A program made the position numbers and the translations under genes. Below the pieces are notes generated by a model, which was given only the letters and a program-made list of their open reading frames with translations, was not told where the DNA came from and made no database searches. 64,000 bases of DNA. It comes from Oscillospiraceae bacterium (GTDB lineage: Bacteria > Bacillota > Clostridia > Saccharofermentanales > Saccharofermentanaceae). The DNA lies in the NCBI GenBank assembly GCA_902802325.1, contig CADCLV010000008.1, positions 23,964-87,963 of the forward strand, given 5' to 3'. Of the stretch, positions 43,191 to 53,130 are shown piece by piece. Each line of letters starts with the position of its first letter. Positions within the stretch are counted from its first letter, which is position 1.

Positions 43191-44402
43191 ATGGATATTG
43201 AAAATGCATATATCACCCTTCCCCAGGGCTTTGTAGCCAATGGCGTACATGCCGGACTGAAGCCCAACGGTAACCCGGATCTGGCATTCATCGGTTCTGA
43301 CCGTCCTGCTCATGTCGCGGGTGTGTATACTTCGAATCTGGTAAAGGGACATTCTCTGACCCGTTCCATTTCCCTGATCCGCTCCCGTGATACAGTCCGC
43401 GGAATTGTTATTAATAGTGGAAATGCCAATGCCTGTGTCGGCACAGAAGGCGAAAATGATGCGACAGCCATGGCGTCTTCGGTTGCCGAAGCTTTTGGTG
43501 TTACATCAGACGAGATCCTCACCGCTTCCACCGGTGTCATCGGTTCCCGTCTCCCTCTGGATAAGCTGACTTCGGCGATTCCGGATCTGGTTAAGAATGC
43601 TTCCTCTTCTGAAGAATGCGGTCACCTGGCTGAAAGAGCCATTATGACGACAGACACCCAGCCCAAGGAAGTAGCTGCAACTGTCAGCCTTTTTGGAAAG
43701 GAAATCACGATTTCGGCTATTGCCAAGGGCTCCGGTATGATCCATCCGAACCTGGCTACCATGATCAGTGTATTTACCACAGATGCCACGATTTCCCAGG
43801 ATGTCCTTCAGTCCATGATCTCGGACAATGTAAAAGATACATATAACCGTGTTTCCGTAGATGGCGATACCTCCGTCTGCGACATGGTCGTGATCCTGGC
43901 AAATGGCGCTTCTGACACACCGGAGATCAAGAAAGATACGGAAGAGTATCAGATTTTTAAAGATGCCTTCCATGCCCTTTGCTTTGACCTTGCGAAAATG
44001 ATCGCTTCGGATGGTGAAGGTGCTTCCAAGCTCGTTGAGGTTGAAGTAAATGGTGCCAAGACAGCCAATGATGCTTACCTTTGTGTGCTTGCCATCTGCC
44101 GCTCTCCTCTTTGTAAGACCGCAATCTTCGGTCAGGACGCCAACTGCGGACGTTTTATCACCGCACTTGGCTATTCCGGTGCCGATATCGATCCGGACAA
44201 GATCAGCATGTTCTTATCCGGTCTTCCGGTTTATGAAAAGGGTGTAGCTCTCCCCTTCGACGAGGAAGTTGCCAAAGAAAAGCTTTCCGAGCACGATATC
44301 CTGATCCGCATCGAGCTGAACGATGGCGAATATAACGATCGTATGTGGACATGTGATTTTACCTATGATTATGTAAAAATCAATGCCAGCTACCGTTCAT
44401 AA
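43191..44402 (+). CDS. argJ: Bifunctional ornithine acetyltransferase / N-acetylglutamate synthase
   Basis: Transfers the acetyl group from N-acetylornithine to glutamate in the cyclic arginine pathway. It has 403 aa and the family's self-cleaving site: A189-T190 in SGMIHPNLATMISVF, where the threonine becomes the N-terminal nucleophile of the beta subunit. Other landmarks are NSGNANACVG and the C-terminal ATCDFTYDYVKINASY-like end (here starting WTCDFTYDYV). GAGG precedes the ATG by 8 bases. It is a single gene, with no other arg biosynthesis genes near, convergent with clpE. Confidence 0.96.
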   Translation: MDIENAYITLPQGFVANGVHAGLKPNGNPDLAFIGSDRPAHVAGVYTSNLVKGHSLTRSISLIRSRDTVRGIVINSGNANACVGTEGENDATAMASSVAEAFGVTSDEILTASTGVIGSRLPLDKLTSAIPDLVKNASSSEECGHLAERAIMTTDTQPKEVAATVSLFGKEITISAIAKGSGMIHPNLATMISVFTTDATISQDVLQSMISDNVKDTYNRVSVDGDTSVCDMVVILANGASDTPEIKKDTEEYQIFKDAFHALCFDLAKMIASDGEGASKLVEVEVNGAKTANDAYLCVLAICRSPLCKTAIFGQDANCGRFITALGYSGADIDPDKISMFLSGLPVYEKGVALPFDEEVAKEKLSEHDILIRIELNDGEYNDRMWTCDFTYDYVKINASYRS

Positions 44403-44457
44403 GCGGCATTGTTTCTCTTAGAGAGTCTTTCTCTCTGACATGTTTCATAGAGAATTA

Positions 44458-44495
44458 AAGAAATCGCCTCCTGTTAATTCAGGAGGCGATTTCTT
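44458..44495. terminator. Bidirectional terminator between argJ and clpE
   Basis: AAGAAATCGCCTCCTG pairs perfectly with CAGGAGGCGATTTCTT around a 6-base loop. It lies between the convergent argJ and Clp ATPase genes and can serve both. Confidence 0.9.
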
Positions 44496-44515
44496 GTTAT
44501 AATCAGTGTTACTTC

Positions 44516-46996
44516 TTATTCTTCCGGGCGATCCTTCACATCGAAAGTAAATGATTCTTTTCTGTAGCCTACAGAAACTTTCTCTGCTTTGGCAAGTTTT
44601 CCCATCAGGAACATATCCGCAAGAGGATCTTCCAATCTTCTCTGAATAGTCTTACGCAGCGGACGGGCACCATATTTCGGATCGTATCCCTCTTTAGCCA
44701 GCTGATCTTTGGCAGCTTCGGAAACAGAAAGGGCAATCCCTTTCTCCTTTAACTGTGCCGCTACATCTTTCAGCATAAGATCGACGATCTTGCGGATCTC
44801 TTCTTTGCTCAGTTCACTGAAGATCACGATCTCATCGACACGGTTTAGGAACTCTGGACGGAACTGCTCCTTCAAAGCAGTATTGACCCGGTTCTCCAAG
44901 GCAATATGATCGTCTCCTGTAAAACCGAATCCGTTCGCTTTCAGCGAGGTTCCGGCATTACTGGTCATGATGATGATCGTATTTTCGAAATTCACGAGCC
45001 GTCCGTGACTGTCTGTCAAACGTCCGTCATCCAGGATCTGAAGCATCATGTTGAAAACATCCGGATGTGCTTTTTCGATCTCATCAAAGAGAATGACCGA
45101 GTAAGGCTTTCTTCTCACGCGTTCTGTCAGCTGTCCGCCATCATCATAACCGACATAACCCGGTGGCGAACCAATCAGCTTACTGACTGTATGGGCTTCC
45201 ATAAATTCCGACATATCAATGCGGATCAAAGCATCTTCTCTGGCAAACATCGCCTCTGCCAGTGCCTTTACAAGTTCCGTCTTACCTACACCGGTAGGAC
45301 CGACGAAAATAAAGGACGACGGCTTATGTTTCTTTCCGAATCCGGAACGGTTCCTGCGGATCGCTCTCGCAAGTGCACCGACAGCCTTCTCCTGCCCGAT
45401 AACACGTTCATGCAGACGCTCTTCCAACTTTAAAAGTCTCTCCGACTCAGACTCGGAAATACGTTTTACCGGGATTCCAGTCCACATCTCGATAACTTTC
45501 GAAATATCCTCACAGGTTATGATCGTCGGCTGAAGTTCATCCTCCAGTGACTCGATTTCCTTCTCCAGACGCAGAACCCGGGACTTCTTCTCGGCCTGCT
45601 GTTCGTAAAGATGCTCTTTCTCGATCTCTTCCGGTGTCGCGGACATTTCGATCCTGGCTTCCAGTTTCTTGACTTCTTTATCCAGAGCCGCATATTCATC
45701 CTTCATCTGAGCAAGATTTACCAGACGCACCTCTTCCAGATTTGCGCGGGAACCGCTTTCATCCAGAAGATCGATGGCTTTATCCGGCAGGTACCGGTCC
45801 ATGATGTACCGGGATGACATGCGCACGGCATACTCGATGACATCATCCGGATATTTCACGAAGTGATGTTTCTCATAGTAATCACGGATACCTTTTAATA
45901 TCTCGATACTGTCCTCTATTGAAGGCTCTTCAACAATTACTTTCTGGAAACGGCGTTCAAGAGCAGAATCCTTTTCGATATGACGGCGGTATTCATCCAG
46001 CGTGGTGGAACCGATCACACGGATCTCACCCTTTGCCAGCGCCGGCTTTAAAATATTGGCAGCATTCATAGCGCCTTCCGCATCTCCGGCGCCCATAATG
46101 TTATGCATCTCATCAATAACCAGGATCACATCCTGATTCTCTCGGGCTTCATCTACCAGATTCTTCATCCGGCTCTCAAACTGGCCTCGGAACTGGGTCC
46201 CGGCAACCATTCCCGTCATATCCAGAAGATAGACAGACATATTCATCAGTTTCTGCGGCACTTCACCGTTGGCGATCTTTACAGCCAGTCCCTCAGCAAT
46301 AGCCGTTTTACCTACACCCGGCTCACCGATCAGTGCAGGATTATTTTTCGACCGGCGGTTCAGGATCTGAACAACACGCTCGATTTCCTTTTCACGTCCG
46401 ATCAGCCGGTCGATCTTTCCTTCTCTGGCCAGTTGGGTCAGATTCGTGCCGTACTGCTCAAGGAACTTCTTTTTCTTCGCTCCGCTCTTTCTGTCAGTCT
46501 TTTTCTGACCTTTCTTCTTTCCCAGCTGGAAAAGACCCAGATTCGAATCGTTATCGTCGTCTCCTTCGCCATCCTCATCACGGCCGCCAAACAGATTAAA
46601 CGGGAACGGAGAACGTCCGCCTCTTTTTCTCGGCGCTTCCTCTCCTGAATCCTCACTTCCGTCGTCAGCGGTCTCTTCGCCATCTTCATCCGGAAGTTCT
46701 TCATAATCATCAGGCATCTCGTACTCATCCATATTCATGGAATCATTGACCAGCATCTTAAACAGCTCTTCCGGATTCGCCGACTGGGCACCGGACATCA
46801 TGTGATTCAGGCGTTCAGTAACCTCATCCACATTATCTTCTGTAATCCCGGCCGAGGAAAACATCTCCTCGATTCCGCCGATACCTGTCTCAAAAGCGCA
46901 TTTGATACATAATCCTTCGTTAATGCGCTCTCCGTTTTCAAAACGGGTAGTAAATACCACAGCCACATTCTTCTTACAAATCGTACAAAGACTCAT
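44516..46996 (-). CDS. clpE: ClpE-type Clp ATPase with N-terminal zinc finger
   Basis: A Hsp100 unfoldase of 826 aa that feeds proteins to ClpP or disaggregates them. The N-terminus carries a zinc finger (C4, C7, C30, C33) instead of the double Clp-N repeats of ClpC, as in ClpE. A very acidic linker (about 75-155) follows. Two AAA+ modules carry GEPGVGKT (about 224-231) and GPTGVGKT near 565, with Walker B motifs [10 protein letters not shown] and [12 protein letters not shown] and a coiled middle domain (about 435-510). Its ATG overlaps the uvrA stop codon by four bases, so it is translated after uvrA. Confidence 0.94.
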   Translation of the reverse strand: MSLCTICKKNVAVVFTTRFENGERINEGLCIKCAFETGIGGIEEMFSSAGITEDNVDEVTERLNHMMSGAQSANPEELFKMLVNDSMNMDEYEMPDDYEELPDEDGEETADDGSEDSGEEAPRKRGGRSPFPFNLFGGRDEDGEGDDDNDSNLGLFQLGKKKGQKKTDRKSGAKKKKFLEQYGTNLTQLAREGKIDRLIGREKEIERVVQILNRRSKNNPALIGEPGVGKTAIAEGLAVKIANGEVPQKLMNMSVYLLDMTGMVAGTQFRGQFESRMKNLVDEARENQDVILVIDEMHNIMGAGDAEGAMNAANILKPALAKGEIRVIGSTTLDEYRRHIEKDSALERRFQKVIVEEPSIEDSIEILKGIRDYYEKHHFVKYPDDVIEYAVRMSSRYIMDRYLPDKAIDLLDESGSRANLEEVRLVNLAQMKDEYAALDKEVKKLEARIEMSATPEEIEKEHLYEQQAEKKSRVLRLEKEIESLEDELQPTIITCEDISKVIEMWTGIPVKRISESESERLLKLEERLHERVIGQEKAVGALARAIRRNRSGFGKKHKPSSFIFVGPTGVGKTELVKALAEAMFAREDALIRIDMSEFMEAHTVSKLIGSPPGYVGYDDGGQLTERVRRKPYSVILFDEIEKAHPDVFNMMLQILDDGRLTDSHGRLVNFENTIIIMTSNAGTSLKANGFGFTGDDHIALENRVNTALKEQFRPEFLNRVDEIVIFSELSKEEIRKIVDLMLKDVAAQLKEKGIALSVSEAAKDQLAKEGYDPKYGARPLRKTIQRRLEDPLADMFLMGKLAKAEKVSVGYRKESFTFDVKDRPEE

Positions 46997-49900
46997 TCTT
47001 TCTTTCCTTGCTTCTTTTTCTTTCCTTCTGTCACGCCTTCTTCATCTTCCAAAGGCTTTCTTTTCCTTCTTACTTTCGGACCCACCGCTATCTCCATTGC
47101 GTCACGCTGGATCTTCTTTTTCTGCTCCAGGTCTTCTGTCGGAGTCTTATGCTTCATCCGTTCTTTCGTGATCTCCAGAACAGGCTTTAAGAATTGTCCG
47201 GTAAAGGAACCTTCCACCTCACAAACCTCTTCAGGCGTGCCCTGCGCCACGATCGTGCCGCCCTTATCGCCGCCCTCAGGTCCGAGGTCAATAATATAGT
47301 CTGCTGTCTTGATCACATCGAGATTATGCTCGATTACCAGAACAGTATTACCATTTTCGGCCAGGCGGTTCAAAATGTCAACCAACTTATGAACGTCAGC
47401 AATGTGCAAGCCCGTTGTCGGCTCATCCAGAATGTAGAAAGTACGGCCGGTACTGCGCTTACTGAGTTCCGTTGCCAGTTTCACACGCTGCGCCTCACCA
47501 CCCGAAAGCTGAGTCGCCGGCTGTCCCAGTCGGATATATCCCAGTCCAACCTCGGACAAAGTCGTCAGTTTCGAAGCAATACGCGGCACATTCTTAAAGA
47601 ATTCCAGGGCCTCGTCGACGGTCATGGCCAAAACATCCGCAATATTTTTTCCTTTATATTTTACCTGCAAAGTCTCCCGGTTATACCGTTTTCCCTTACA
47701 AACATCACATTTTACATACACATCCGGCAGGAAATGCATCTCGATCCGGTTAACACCGTCACCGCAGCAGGCTTCACAGCGGCCACCTTTGACATTAAAA
47801 CTGAATCTTCCGTTCTTATATCCTCTAGCTTTCGCATCCGGTGTATTGGCAAACAGTTCCCGGATCAGATCGAAGCAGCCGGTATAGGTGGCCGGATTGG
47901 ATCTGGGGCTCTTTCCGATAGGCGACTGGTCAATGGCAATGACCTTATCCAGATGCCCCACACCGGTGATCTTGTCGCACAGTCCCTTGGAACGCTGGGC
48001 GCCGTTCAGATCGGTTGCCAGTTTCCGCAAGATGATCCCGTTCACCAAAGAACTCTTACCTGAACCGGAAACACCTGTAACGCAGGTAAACAGTCCAATC
48101 GGGATCTTTACATCGATCTTCTTCAGATTGTTCTCCCGGGCGCCTACCACAGTAAGATATCTTCCATCCGGCTGTCTTCTTTTCGCCGGTATCGGGATAA
48201 ACTTCTCTCCGGAAAGATACTGACCCGTGATCGACTCAGGAATCTTCATGATTTCTTCGGCATTTCCGACACCTACGACAAAACCGCCGTGTTCACCGGC
48301 ACCGGGACCCATATCCACAATCACATCTGCCGCCCGCATCGTATCCTCATCATGCTCGACGACAAGAACCGTATTGCCAAGGCGCTTCAGTTTCTGAAGG
48401 GTCGCCAGAAGCCGGTTGTTATCCCGCTGATGAAGTCCGATAGAAGGTTCATCCAGAATATACAGGACGCCCATCAGGCTGGAACCGATCTGGGTGGCAA
48501 GACGGATACGCTGTGCTTCTCCGCCTGAAAGAGTCGAAGCCGCACGGGACAACGTCAGATAATCCAGACCTACATCCACCATAAAACCTAATCTGGCAAG
48601 GATCTCCTTGAGGATCGGTTCCGCGATTTTCTTATCACGGTTACGAAGTGTCAGACCCTGAAGGTGCTTAATGCACTTACGGATCGGCATCGCCGTAACT
48701 TCAAAGATATTCTTGCCTCCAACTGTGACAGCCAGTGCCTGCGGATTCAGTCTCGCGCCGTGGCAGCTGCTGCAGTCAAAAGTCGTCATATACTGCTCAT
48801 AATGCTGCTTGATCTCCTCAGAGGAGGCCTCCCGGCTTCTTCTTTCCACACTGTGGACCACGCCTTCCCAGGAATTCATATAAATACCATCCCTGTGATA
48901 GATGCTGTTCGACGTATCAATGATCAGCTTTTCTCCACCATTTCCAAAGAGGATAATATCCTGGATCTTTTTTGGAAGCTTATTCCAAGGTGTATCCAGA
49001 GAAAACTTATATCTGGCGGACAATGCCTCTATAAAGGCACGTCCCCAGCTCTTGGGATCATCAAATTTCCATCCGGCTGTCGTGATAGCCCCCTCATTAA
49101 GCGAGCATTCCGGCTTCTGCACACAAAGTTCCGGATCAACATGCGTATGAAAACCCAGACCGGAGCATTCCGGGCAGGCACCAAAAGGATTATTAAAAGA
49201 AAACATTCTCGGCGAAAGCTCATCAACACTGATTCCGCAGTCCGGACAGGATAGCTTCTGCGAGAAAAGCACTTCCGTTGTCTCGTATATCCGTTCACCG
49301 TCTTCGCCGGTCTTCGGCACCTGGATCTCTGCCAAAAGAAGTCCGTCAGCAAGCTTTAATGCAGTCTCGCAGGAATCCGTCAAACGTGTACGGGATTCTT
49401 CCCGCACGACCACACGGTCCACCACAACTTCCAGATCATGCTTCTTATTCTTTTCGATTGAAATCTCGTCTTCGTCCAGTTCATAGATCGTTCCATCAAG
49501 CCGGATACGGGCATATCCGCTCTTTCTGTAATCCTCGATCTGTTTCGTAAACTCACCTTTTCTTCCGCGAACGACCGGCGCCATCAGGATCAATCTGGTT
49601 CCCTCAGAATAAGCCATAAGCTGCTCAATGATCTGATCTATCGATTGGGATTTGATCTCTTTTCCGCACTTATAGCAGTGCGGCACACCCACACGTGCAT
49701 AAAGAAGTCTGAAATAATCATAGACTTCCGTTACCGTACCTACTGTTGAACGAGGATTGCGGCTAGTAGTCTTCTGGTCGATTGCGATAGATGGAGAAAG
49801 GCCGTCAATACTATCAAAATCGGGTTTTTCCATCTGACCCAAGAATTGTCTGGCATAGGAAGAAAGTGACTCGACATATCTTCTCTGCCCTTCCGCATAG

Positions 49901-50037
49901 ATCGTATCAAAAGCCAGCGAAGATTTTCCCGAGCCGGAAAGTCCCGTGATCACGACAAGCTGATCTCTCTGAATATCCAGATTGACATTCTGCAGATTAT
50001 GTTCCCGTGCGCCGCGGATTCGAATAAAGTCGTTCAT
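46993..50037 (-). CDS. uvrA: Excinuclease ABC subunit A
   Basis: The damage-recognition ATPase of nucleotide excision repair, about 1014 aa. It has two ABC ATPase halves: Walker [15 protein letters not shown] near the N-terminus and [14 protein letters not shown] near 640, signature motifs [12 protein letters not shown] and [12 protein letters not shown], and zinc fingers CPDCG...CPECSG and CEACCGDGV...CDVCKGKRY. The last 60 residues are a lysine-rich extension (KVRRKRKPL and KKKKQGKKE) beyond the usual end. The ATG at 50037 is chosen as family sequence begins [15 protein letters not shown], with GGAAGAG upstream. uvrB is not in the window. Confidence 0.97.
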   Translation of the reverse strand: MNDFIRIRGAREHNLQNVNLDIQRDQLVVITGLSGSGKSSLAFDTIYAEGQRRYVESLSSYARQFLGQMEKPDFDSIDGLSPSIAIDQKTTSRNPRSTVGTVTEVYDYFRLLYARVGVPHCYKCGKEIKSQSIDQIIEQLMAYSEGTRLILMAPVVRGRKGEFTKQIEDYRKSGYARIRLDGTIYELDEDEISIEKNKKHDLEVVVDRVVVREESRTRLTDSCETALKLADGLLLAEIQVPKTGEDGERIYETTEVLFSQKLSCPDCGISVDELSPRMFSFNNPFGACPECSGLGFHTHVDPELCVQKPECSLNEGAITTAGWKFDDPKSWGRAFIEALSARYKFSLDTPWNKLPKKIQDIILFGNGGEKLIIDTSNSIYHRDGIYMNSWEGVVHSVERRSREASSEEIKQHYEQYMTTFDCSSCHGARLNPQALAVTVGGKNIFEVTAMPIRKCIKHLQGLTLRNRDKKIAEPILKEILARLGFMVDVGLDYLTLSRAASTLSGGEAQRIRLATQIGSSLMGVLYILDEPSIGLHQRDNNRLLATLQKLKRLGNTVLVVEHDEDTMRAADVIVDMGPGAGEHGGFVVGVGNAEEIMKIPESITGQYLSGEKFIPIPAKRRQPDGRYLTVVGARENNLKKIDVKIPIGLFTCVTGVSGSGKSSLVNGIILRKLATDLNGAQRSKGLCDKITGVGHLDKVIAIDQSPIGKSPRSNPATYTGCFDLIRELFANTPDAKARGYKNGRFSFNVKGGRCEACCGDGVNRIEMHFLPDVYVKCDVCKGKRYNRETLQVKYKGKNIADVLAMTVDEALEFFKNVPRIASKLTTLSEVGLGYIRLGQPATQLSGGEAQRVKLATELSKRSTGRTFYILDEPTTGLHIADVHKLVDILNRLAENGNTVLVIEHNLDVIKTADYIIDLGPEGGDKGGTIVAQGTPEEVCEVEGSFTGQFLKPVLEITKERMKHKTPTEDLEQKKKIQRDAMEIAVGPKVRRKRKPLEDEEGVTEGKKKKQGKKE

Positions 50038-50163
50038 ATCAGTCACTCTTCCCAATTAGAATATATGTTCTTTTTCATAAGTATACATGAATTTGTAAAT
50101 AAAGTATACTGGATATATAGAAAAAGCGCGCAAAGACTTTTTTGATATTTCAGAAAAAGGCAC

Positions 50164-50192
50164 TTGCACACTCAAAAATCTTATGGTATCAT
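50164..50192 (+). promoter_or_regulatory. Promoter of tRNA-Glu
   Basis: TTGCAC and TATCAT are separated by 17 bases, and the -10 is preceded by TGG, an extended -10. It ends 32 bases before the tRNA gene. Confidence 0.6.
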
Positions 50193-50224
50193 CGTTCATG
50201 CACTTGAAAAGTGTGTGGTGACTT

Positions 50225-50299
50225 GGCCCTATGGTCAAGCGGTTAAGACGGCGCCCTCTCAAGGCGCAATCAGGAGTTCGATTCTCCTTAGGGTCACCA
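50225..50299 (+). tRNA. tRNA-Glu (anticodon CTC)
   Basis: A complete 75-base cloverleaf on the plus strand: acceptor stem GGCCCTA/TAGGGTC, anticodon stem GCGCC/GGCGC with loop CTCTCAA, T-arm GGAGTTCGATTCTCC, and an encoded CCA. A single tRNA with its own promoter and terminator. Confidence 0.95.
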
Positions 50300-50302
50300 C
50301 TT

Positions 50303-50336
50303 AAAAGAGCTGTTCACTCGAACAGCTCTTTTTCTT
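50303..50336 (+). terminator. Terminator of tRNA-Glu
   Basis: AAAGAGCTGTTC pairs with GAACAGCTCTTT around a 4-base loop, followed by TTCTTTC. The A-run on the other side may also let it serve the minus-strand gene ending at 50367. Confidence 0.88.
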
Positions 50337-50366
50337 TCTCTAATTCTCCACAATAAGGTAAATCAA

Positions 50367-51323
50367 TCACTCCTTGGGACCTTCTTCGGGAAATACACTG
50401 TCAAGGTCCGGCAGTTCTTCCATTTCTTTTGAGAGCTCATCCATCTTCTTCTGAAGTTCTTCCTGCATCTTCTCCATCTCCGGAATCGCATTATCGTCAG
50501 CCGATTCAGAAGGTGTTTTTTCCGCACGAGGAGTACTTGGCGCGGCCACATTTGATCGGATCGGCCGGATTGCTTTCGCCGCAGCCACACCGACAGTCGG
50601 CTTCTGAAGATAACCGTTCATAACCACAGGCGCAGGACCTTCCGGCTCCTTCTCTTTTTCCTTCTTTCTCTTCATCAGAACGATCCATAAAACATATCCG
50701 CCGGCTGCAAGAAGTACGACTACCACAAGCCCGATCAAAAGAGGATTCATGCCTCCACTCTTCTTACTTGCGTCCACATATGTCTTTTCTTTTTCAGGAG
50801 AAGAGGATTCCGTCCCGATCGTTACAACTTCAGAAGAATTCTCAGAAGGATCTGAATCATTCTTCGTCACCAATAATGCCGCTTCTGTAGGCGCTTCAGT
50901 AGTAGTTTCAGATGTTTCATCCATGCTTGTCTCCGAAGACTCAGTTGTTTCCAACGAAGTCTCCTCGGAAGTTTCTGTTGAAGTCGCAGCTTCTGTAACT
51001 GTCGTCTCTTCGGTCGGAGCTGCCGTAGTCTCTTCCGAAGATGATGTCTCTGGGGCAGCTGTTGTTTCAGCCGGAGCCTGTGTGGATGTCACTTCCAACT
51101 GCGAGGCAGTCGTAGCAGCAGGCGCCGCTGTAGTCTGCGTGGTTTGAGCAGATGCGGAAGTTCCCGAAGTAGCGGAAGCCGTTGTCGATTCAGAAGCTTT
51201 TGACGCTTCCGTTTGATTTGTCGGTGCAGTTGGTTTTGTCGGGTCCGATGGCTTCGTCGGTTCTGTCGGCTTCGTTGGTTCAGATGGCTTGGTGGGCTCC
51301 GTAGGACCGGCCGGCTTGATCAC
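50367..51323 (-). CDS. C-terminal part of a frameshifted membrane-anchored surface protein
   Basis: 318 codons from a GTG. The order is Pro/Thr repeats (TEPTKPSEPTKP), a long Thr/Ser/Glu-rich low-complexity spacer (about 35-165), one membrane helix (PLLIGLVVVVLLAAGGYVLW) with a basic stop-transfer (KRKKEKEKE), and a cytoplasmic tail with a coiled-coil segment (about 280-310). There is no signal peptide and no Shine-Dalgarno sequence for the GTG. The same frame continues upstream as GENQWLDVYLKEV before joining the other frame, so this is the second half of the gene that begins at 51661, separated by a one-base shift near 51350. Confidence 0.75.
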   Translation of the reverse strand: MIKPAGPTEPTKPSEPTKPTEPTKPSDPTKPTAPTNQTEASKASESTTASATSGTSASAQTTQTTAAPAATTASQLEVTSTQAPAETTAAPETSSSEETTAAPTEETTVTEAATSTETSEETSLETTESSETSMDETSETTTEAPTEAALLVTKNDSDPSENSSEVVTIGTESSSPEKEKTYVDASKKSGGMNPLLIGLVVVVLLAAGGYVLWIVLMKRKKEKEKEPEGPAPVVMNGYLQKPTVGVAAAKAIRPIRSNVAAPSTPRAEKTPSESADDNAIPEMEKMQEELQKKMDELSKEMEELPDLDSVFPEEGPKE

Positions 51324-51340
51324 TTCCTTCAGATATACAT

Positions 51341-51661
51341 CTAACCATTGATTTTCCCCTTCTTCCCCGTCACTTTAAATTCTGCATATCGTTCATCTGT
51401 ATCTTTGCTTGTCAAAAGCTCAATTCCCTGACTGGAATCTACGGAAAGGAATACTTCCGAATCAAAGTCCACATGTAAAATAGCGATTTCATCTTTCTTA
51501 AAACCGGACAGTTTCACCGTCACAATGTAATCATCACGTTCACCGTCTTTCGTTGAGAACTCCACCTTCCCATCTGCCAATAACACAGACATGGGAAAAC
51601 TGACCAGCATGATAATGCTGATCAGTAAAGCGCCCCATTTGTTACGATGTACGAAATTCAT
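51341..51661 (-). CDS. N-terminal part of a frameshifted membrane-anchored surface protein
   Basis: 106 codons: a signal peptide (about 1-29, LLISIIMLVSFPMSVLLA) and a beta-rich extracellular domain of about 75 residues (YIVTVKLSGFKKDEIAILHV, YAEFKVTGKK). It stops early at GKING, while the -1 frame reads on as GENQWLDVYLKEV and into the Pro/Thr spacer of the downstream frame. GGGGAGG lies 8 bases before the ATG. The whole (51661 down to 50367) would be signal, beta domain, spacer, membrane helix and cytoplasmic tail, a layout like the cohesin-like protein at 38506-40485. Confidence 0.75.
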   Translation of the reverse strand: MNFVHRNKWGALLISIIMLVSFPMSVLLADGKVEFSTKDGERDDYIVTVKLSGFKKDEIAILHVDFDSEVFLSVDSSQGIELLTSKDTDERYAEFKVTGKKGKING

Positions 51662-51692
51662 ACCCCAAACCTCCCCAATACTTTGGATAGGC

Positions 51693-53027
51693 TTATTCGA
51701 TCTCAGTCATCACACTCTTATATGCCGGACGGATGATCTTATTCATACCGATCAATTCCTCGATTCGGTGTGCACTCCAGCCGACAATACGTGCTGTTGC
51801 AAAAAGCGGTGTATAAAGTTCCGGCGGAATATCCAGCATTTTATAGACTAATCCGCTATAGAAATCCACATTCGGGCTGACTCCCTTAAAGATTTTTCTG
51901 GTCTCGGCAATGGCTTCCGGAGCCAGCTCCTCAACATTTTTGTATAGGAGATAGTCCCTTTCCATGCCCTTTTCTTTGGCCAGTGCCTCCACAAAGGAAT
52001 TGAGCACTTCTTCACGCGGATCACTCATAGAATATACAGCGTGACCCATACCATAGATAAGGCCGCTCTTATCAAATGCCTGTTTACTCAAGATCTTCAT
52101 CAAATAGTCCTTGATGGCGCCACGATCTTCGTAATCCGATACGTGATCCTTAATGTCCTCCATCATTTTCACGACCTTAATATTCGCGCCGCCATGCTTT
52201 GGTCCCTTAAGAGAAGACATTGCAGCAGCCATAGCAGAGTAAGTATCCGAACCGGACGAAGTGACAACTCGAGTCGTAAAAGTAGAGTTATTACCGCCAC
52301 CATGCTCCATATGCAGCATAAGGGCCACATCCAGAACTTTCGCTTCCAGCTCAGTATATTTCTGATCCGGGCGAAGCATCAGAAGGAAATTCTCCGCCGT
52401 GGACTTACCCATGTGCGGACGATGGATATACATACTCTGGTCATTATCGTAGTGATTATATGCATGATAGCTATAAACCGACAGCATCGGATATTGCGCA
52501 ATCAGCTGAATACACTGGCGGATACTCGCCTGAAGATCAGAAGATGTGGAATTATCATCATACGAAGCCAGAGTCAGTACACTTCTCGTAATCGAGTTCA
52601 TAATGTCATAACTTGGCGCCTTCATGATGACGTCACGTGTAAAATTCGTCGGCAGACAACGGCATTCATCTAAAATGCCCTGAAATTCGATCAACTGGCT
52701 TTCAGTCGGTTTCTCACCGAAAAGAAGAAGATACGCAGTCTTTTCAAAACCGAATTCGTGCTCTCCCAATTCCTTGATCAATGTCTTGATGTTATACCCG
52801 CGATACCAAAGTTCACCCGGGCAAGGCACCTGTTTTCCATCTGGGCCTGAGGTAAAGGAAACAATCTTCGATATCCGCGTAAGTCCGGTTAATACGCCCT
52901 TACCATTGATATCACGCAGACCGCGGTTCACGCCGTACTTTTCAAAAAGCGCGTCTTCGATCGTGTCGTTCTTCACACAGATCGGCTGCTGGTTCGAAGA
53001 ATATTTCGCAATCTTTTCTATATCCAT
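51693..53027 (-). CDS. gltA: Citrate/2-methylcitrate synthase
   Basis: Condenses acetyl-CoA (or propionyl-CoA) with oxaloacetate. It has 444 aa. The catalytic set is visible: histidine in LHMEHGGGNNSTF, histidine in GMGHAVYSMSDPR, and aspartate in SPNVDFYSGLVY. The N-terminal extension of about 60 aa is of the clostridial type. The enzyme probably supplies 2-oxoglutarate for glutamate. GGAGG precedes the ATG. It lies 31 bases upstream of the frameshifted surface protein gene. Confidence 0.96.
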   Translation of the reverse strand: MDIEKIAKYSSNQQPICVKNDTIEDALFEKYGVNRGLRDINGKGVLTGLTRISKIVSFTSGPDGKQVPCPGELWYRGYNIKTLIKELGEHEFGFEKTAYLLLFGEKPTESQLIEFQGILDECRCLPTNFTRDVIMKAPSYDIMNSITRSVLTLASYDDNSTSSDLQASIRQCIQLIAQYPMLSVYSYHAYNHYDNDQSMYIHRPHMGKSTAENFLLMLRPDQKYTELEAKVLDVALMLHMEHGGGNNSTFTTRVVTSSGSDTYSAMAAAMSSLKGPKHGGANIKVVKMMEDIKDHVSDYEDRGAIKDYLMKILSKQAFDKSGLIYGMGHAVYSMSDPREEVLNSFVEALAKEKGMERDYLLYKNVEELAPEAIAETRKIFKGVSPNVDFYSGLVYKMLDIPPELYTPLFATARIVGWSAHRIEELIGMNKIIRPAYKSVMTEIE

Positions 53028-53041
53028 TAGCTTTGCCTCCT

Positions 53042-53090
53042 GTCTTTTATGTTTCTATACGATGGATTTAAATATTATACCATAAAAGAC
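53042..53090 (-). promoter_or_regulatory. gltA promoter region with 10-bp inverted repeat
   Basis: On the minus strand an extended -10 element TGGTATAAT lies at about 53082-53074. GTCTTTTATG (53042-53051) and CATAAAAGAC (53081-53090) form a perfect 10-bp inverted repeat around it. One arm lies upstream of the -10 and the other in the leader, so this looks like a protein-binding operator rather than an RNA hairpin. Confidence 0.5.
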
Positions 53091-53130
53091 GTATTTCCCA
53101 AACCGAGGCAGAACAACCTTTCTTTCTCCG

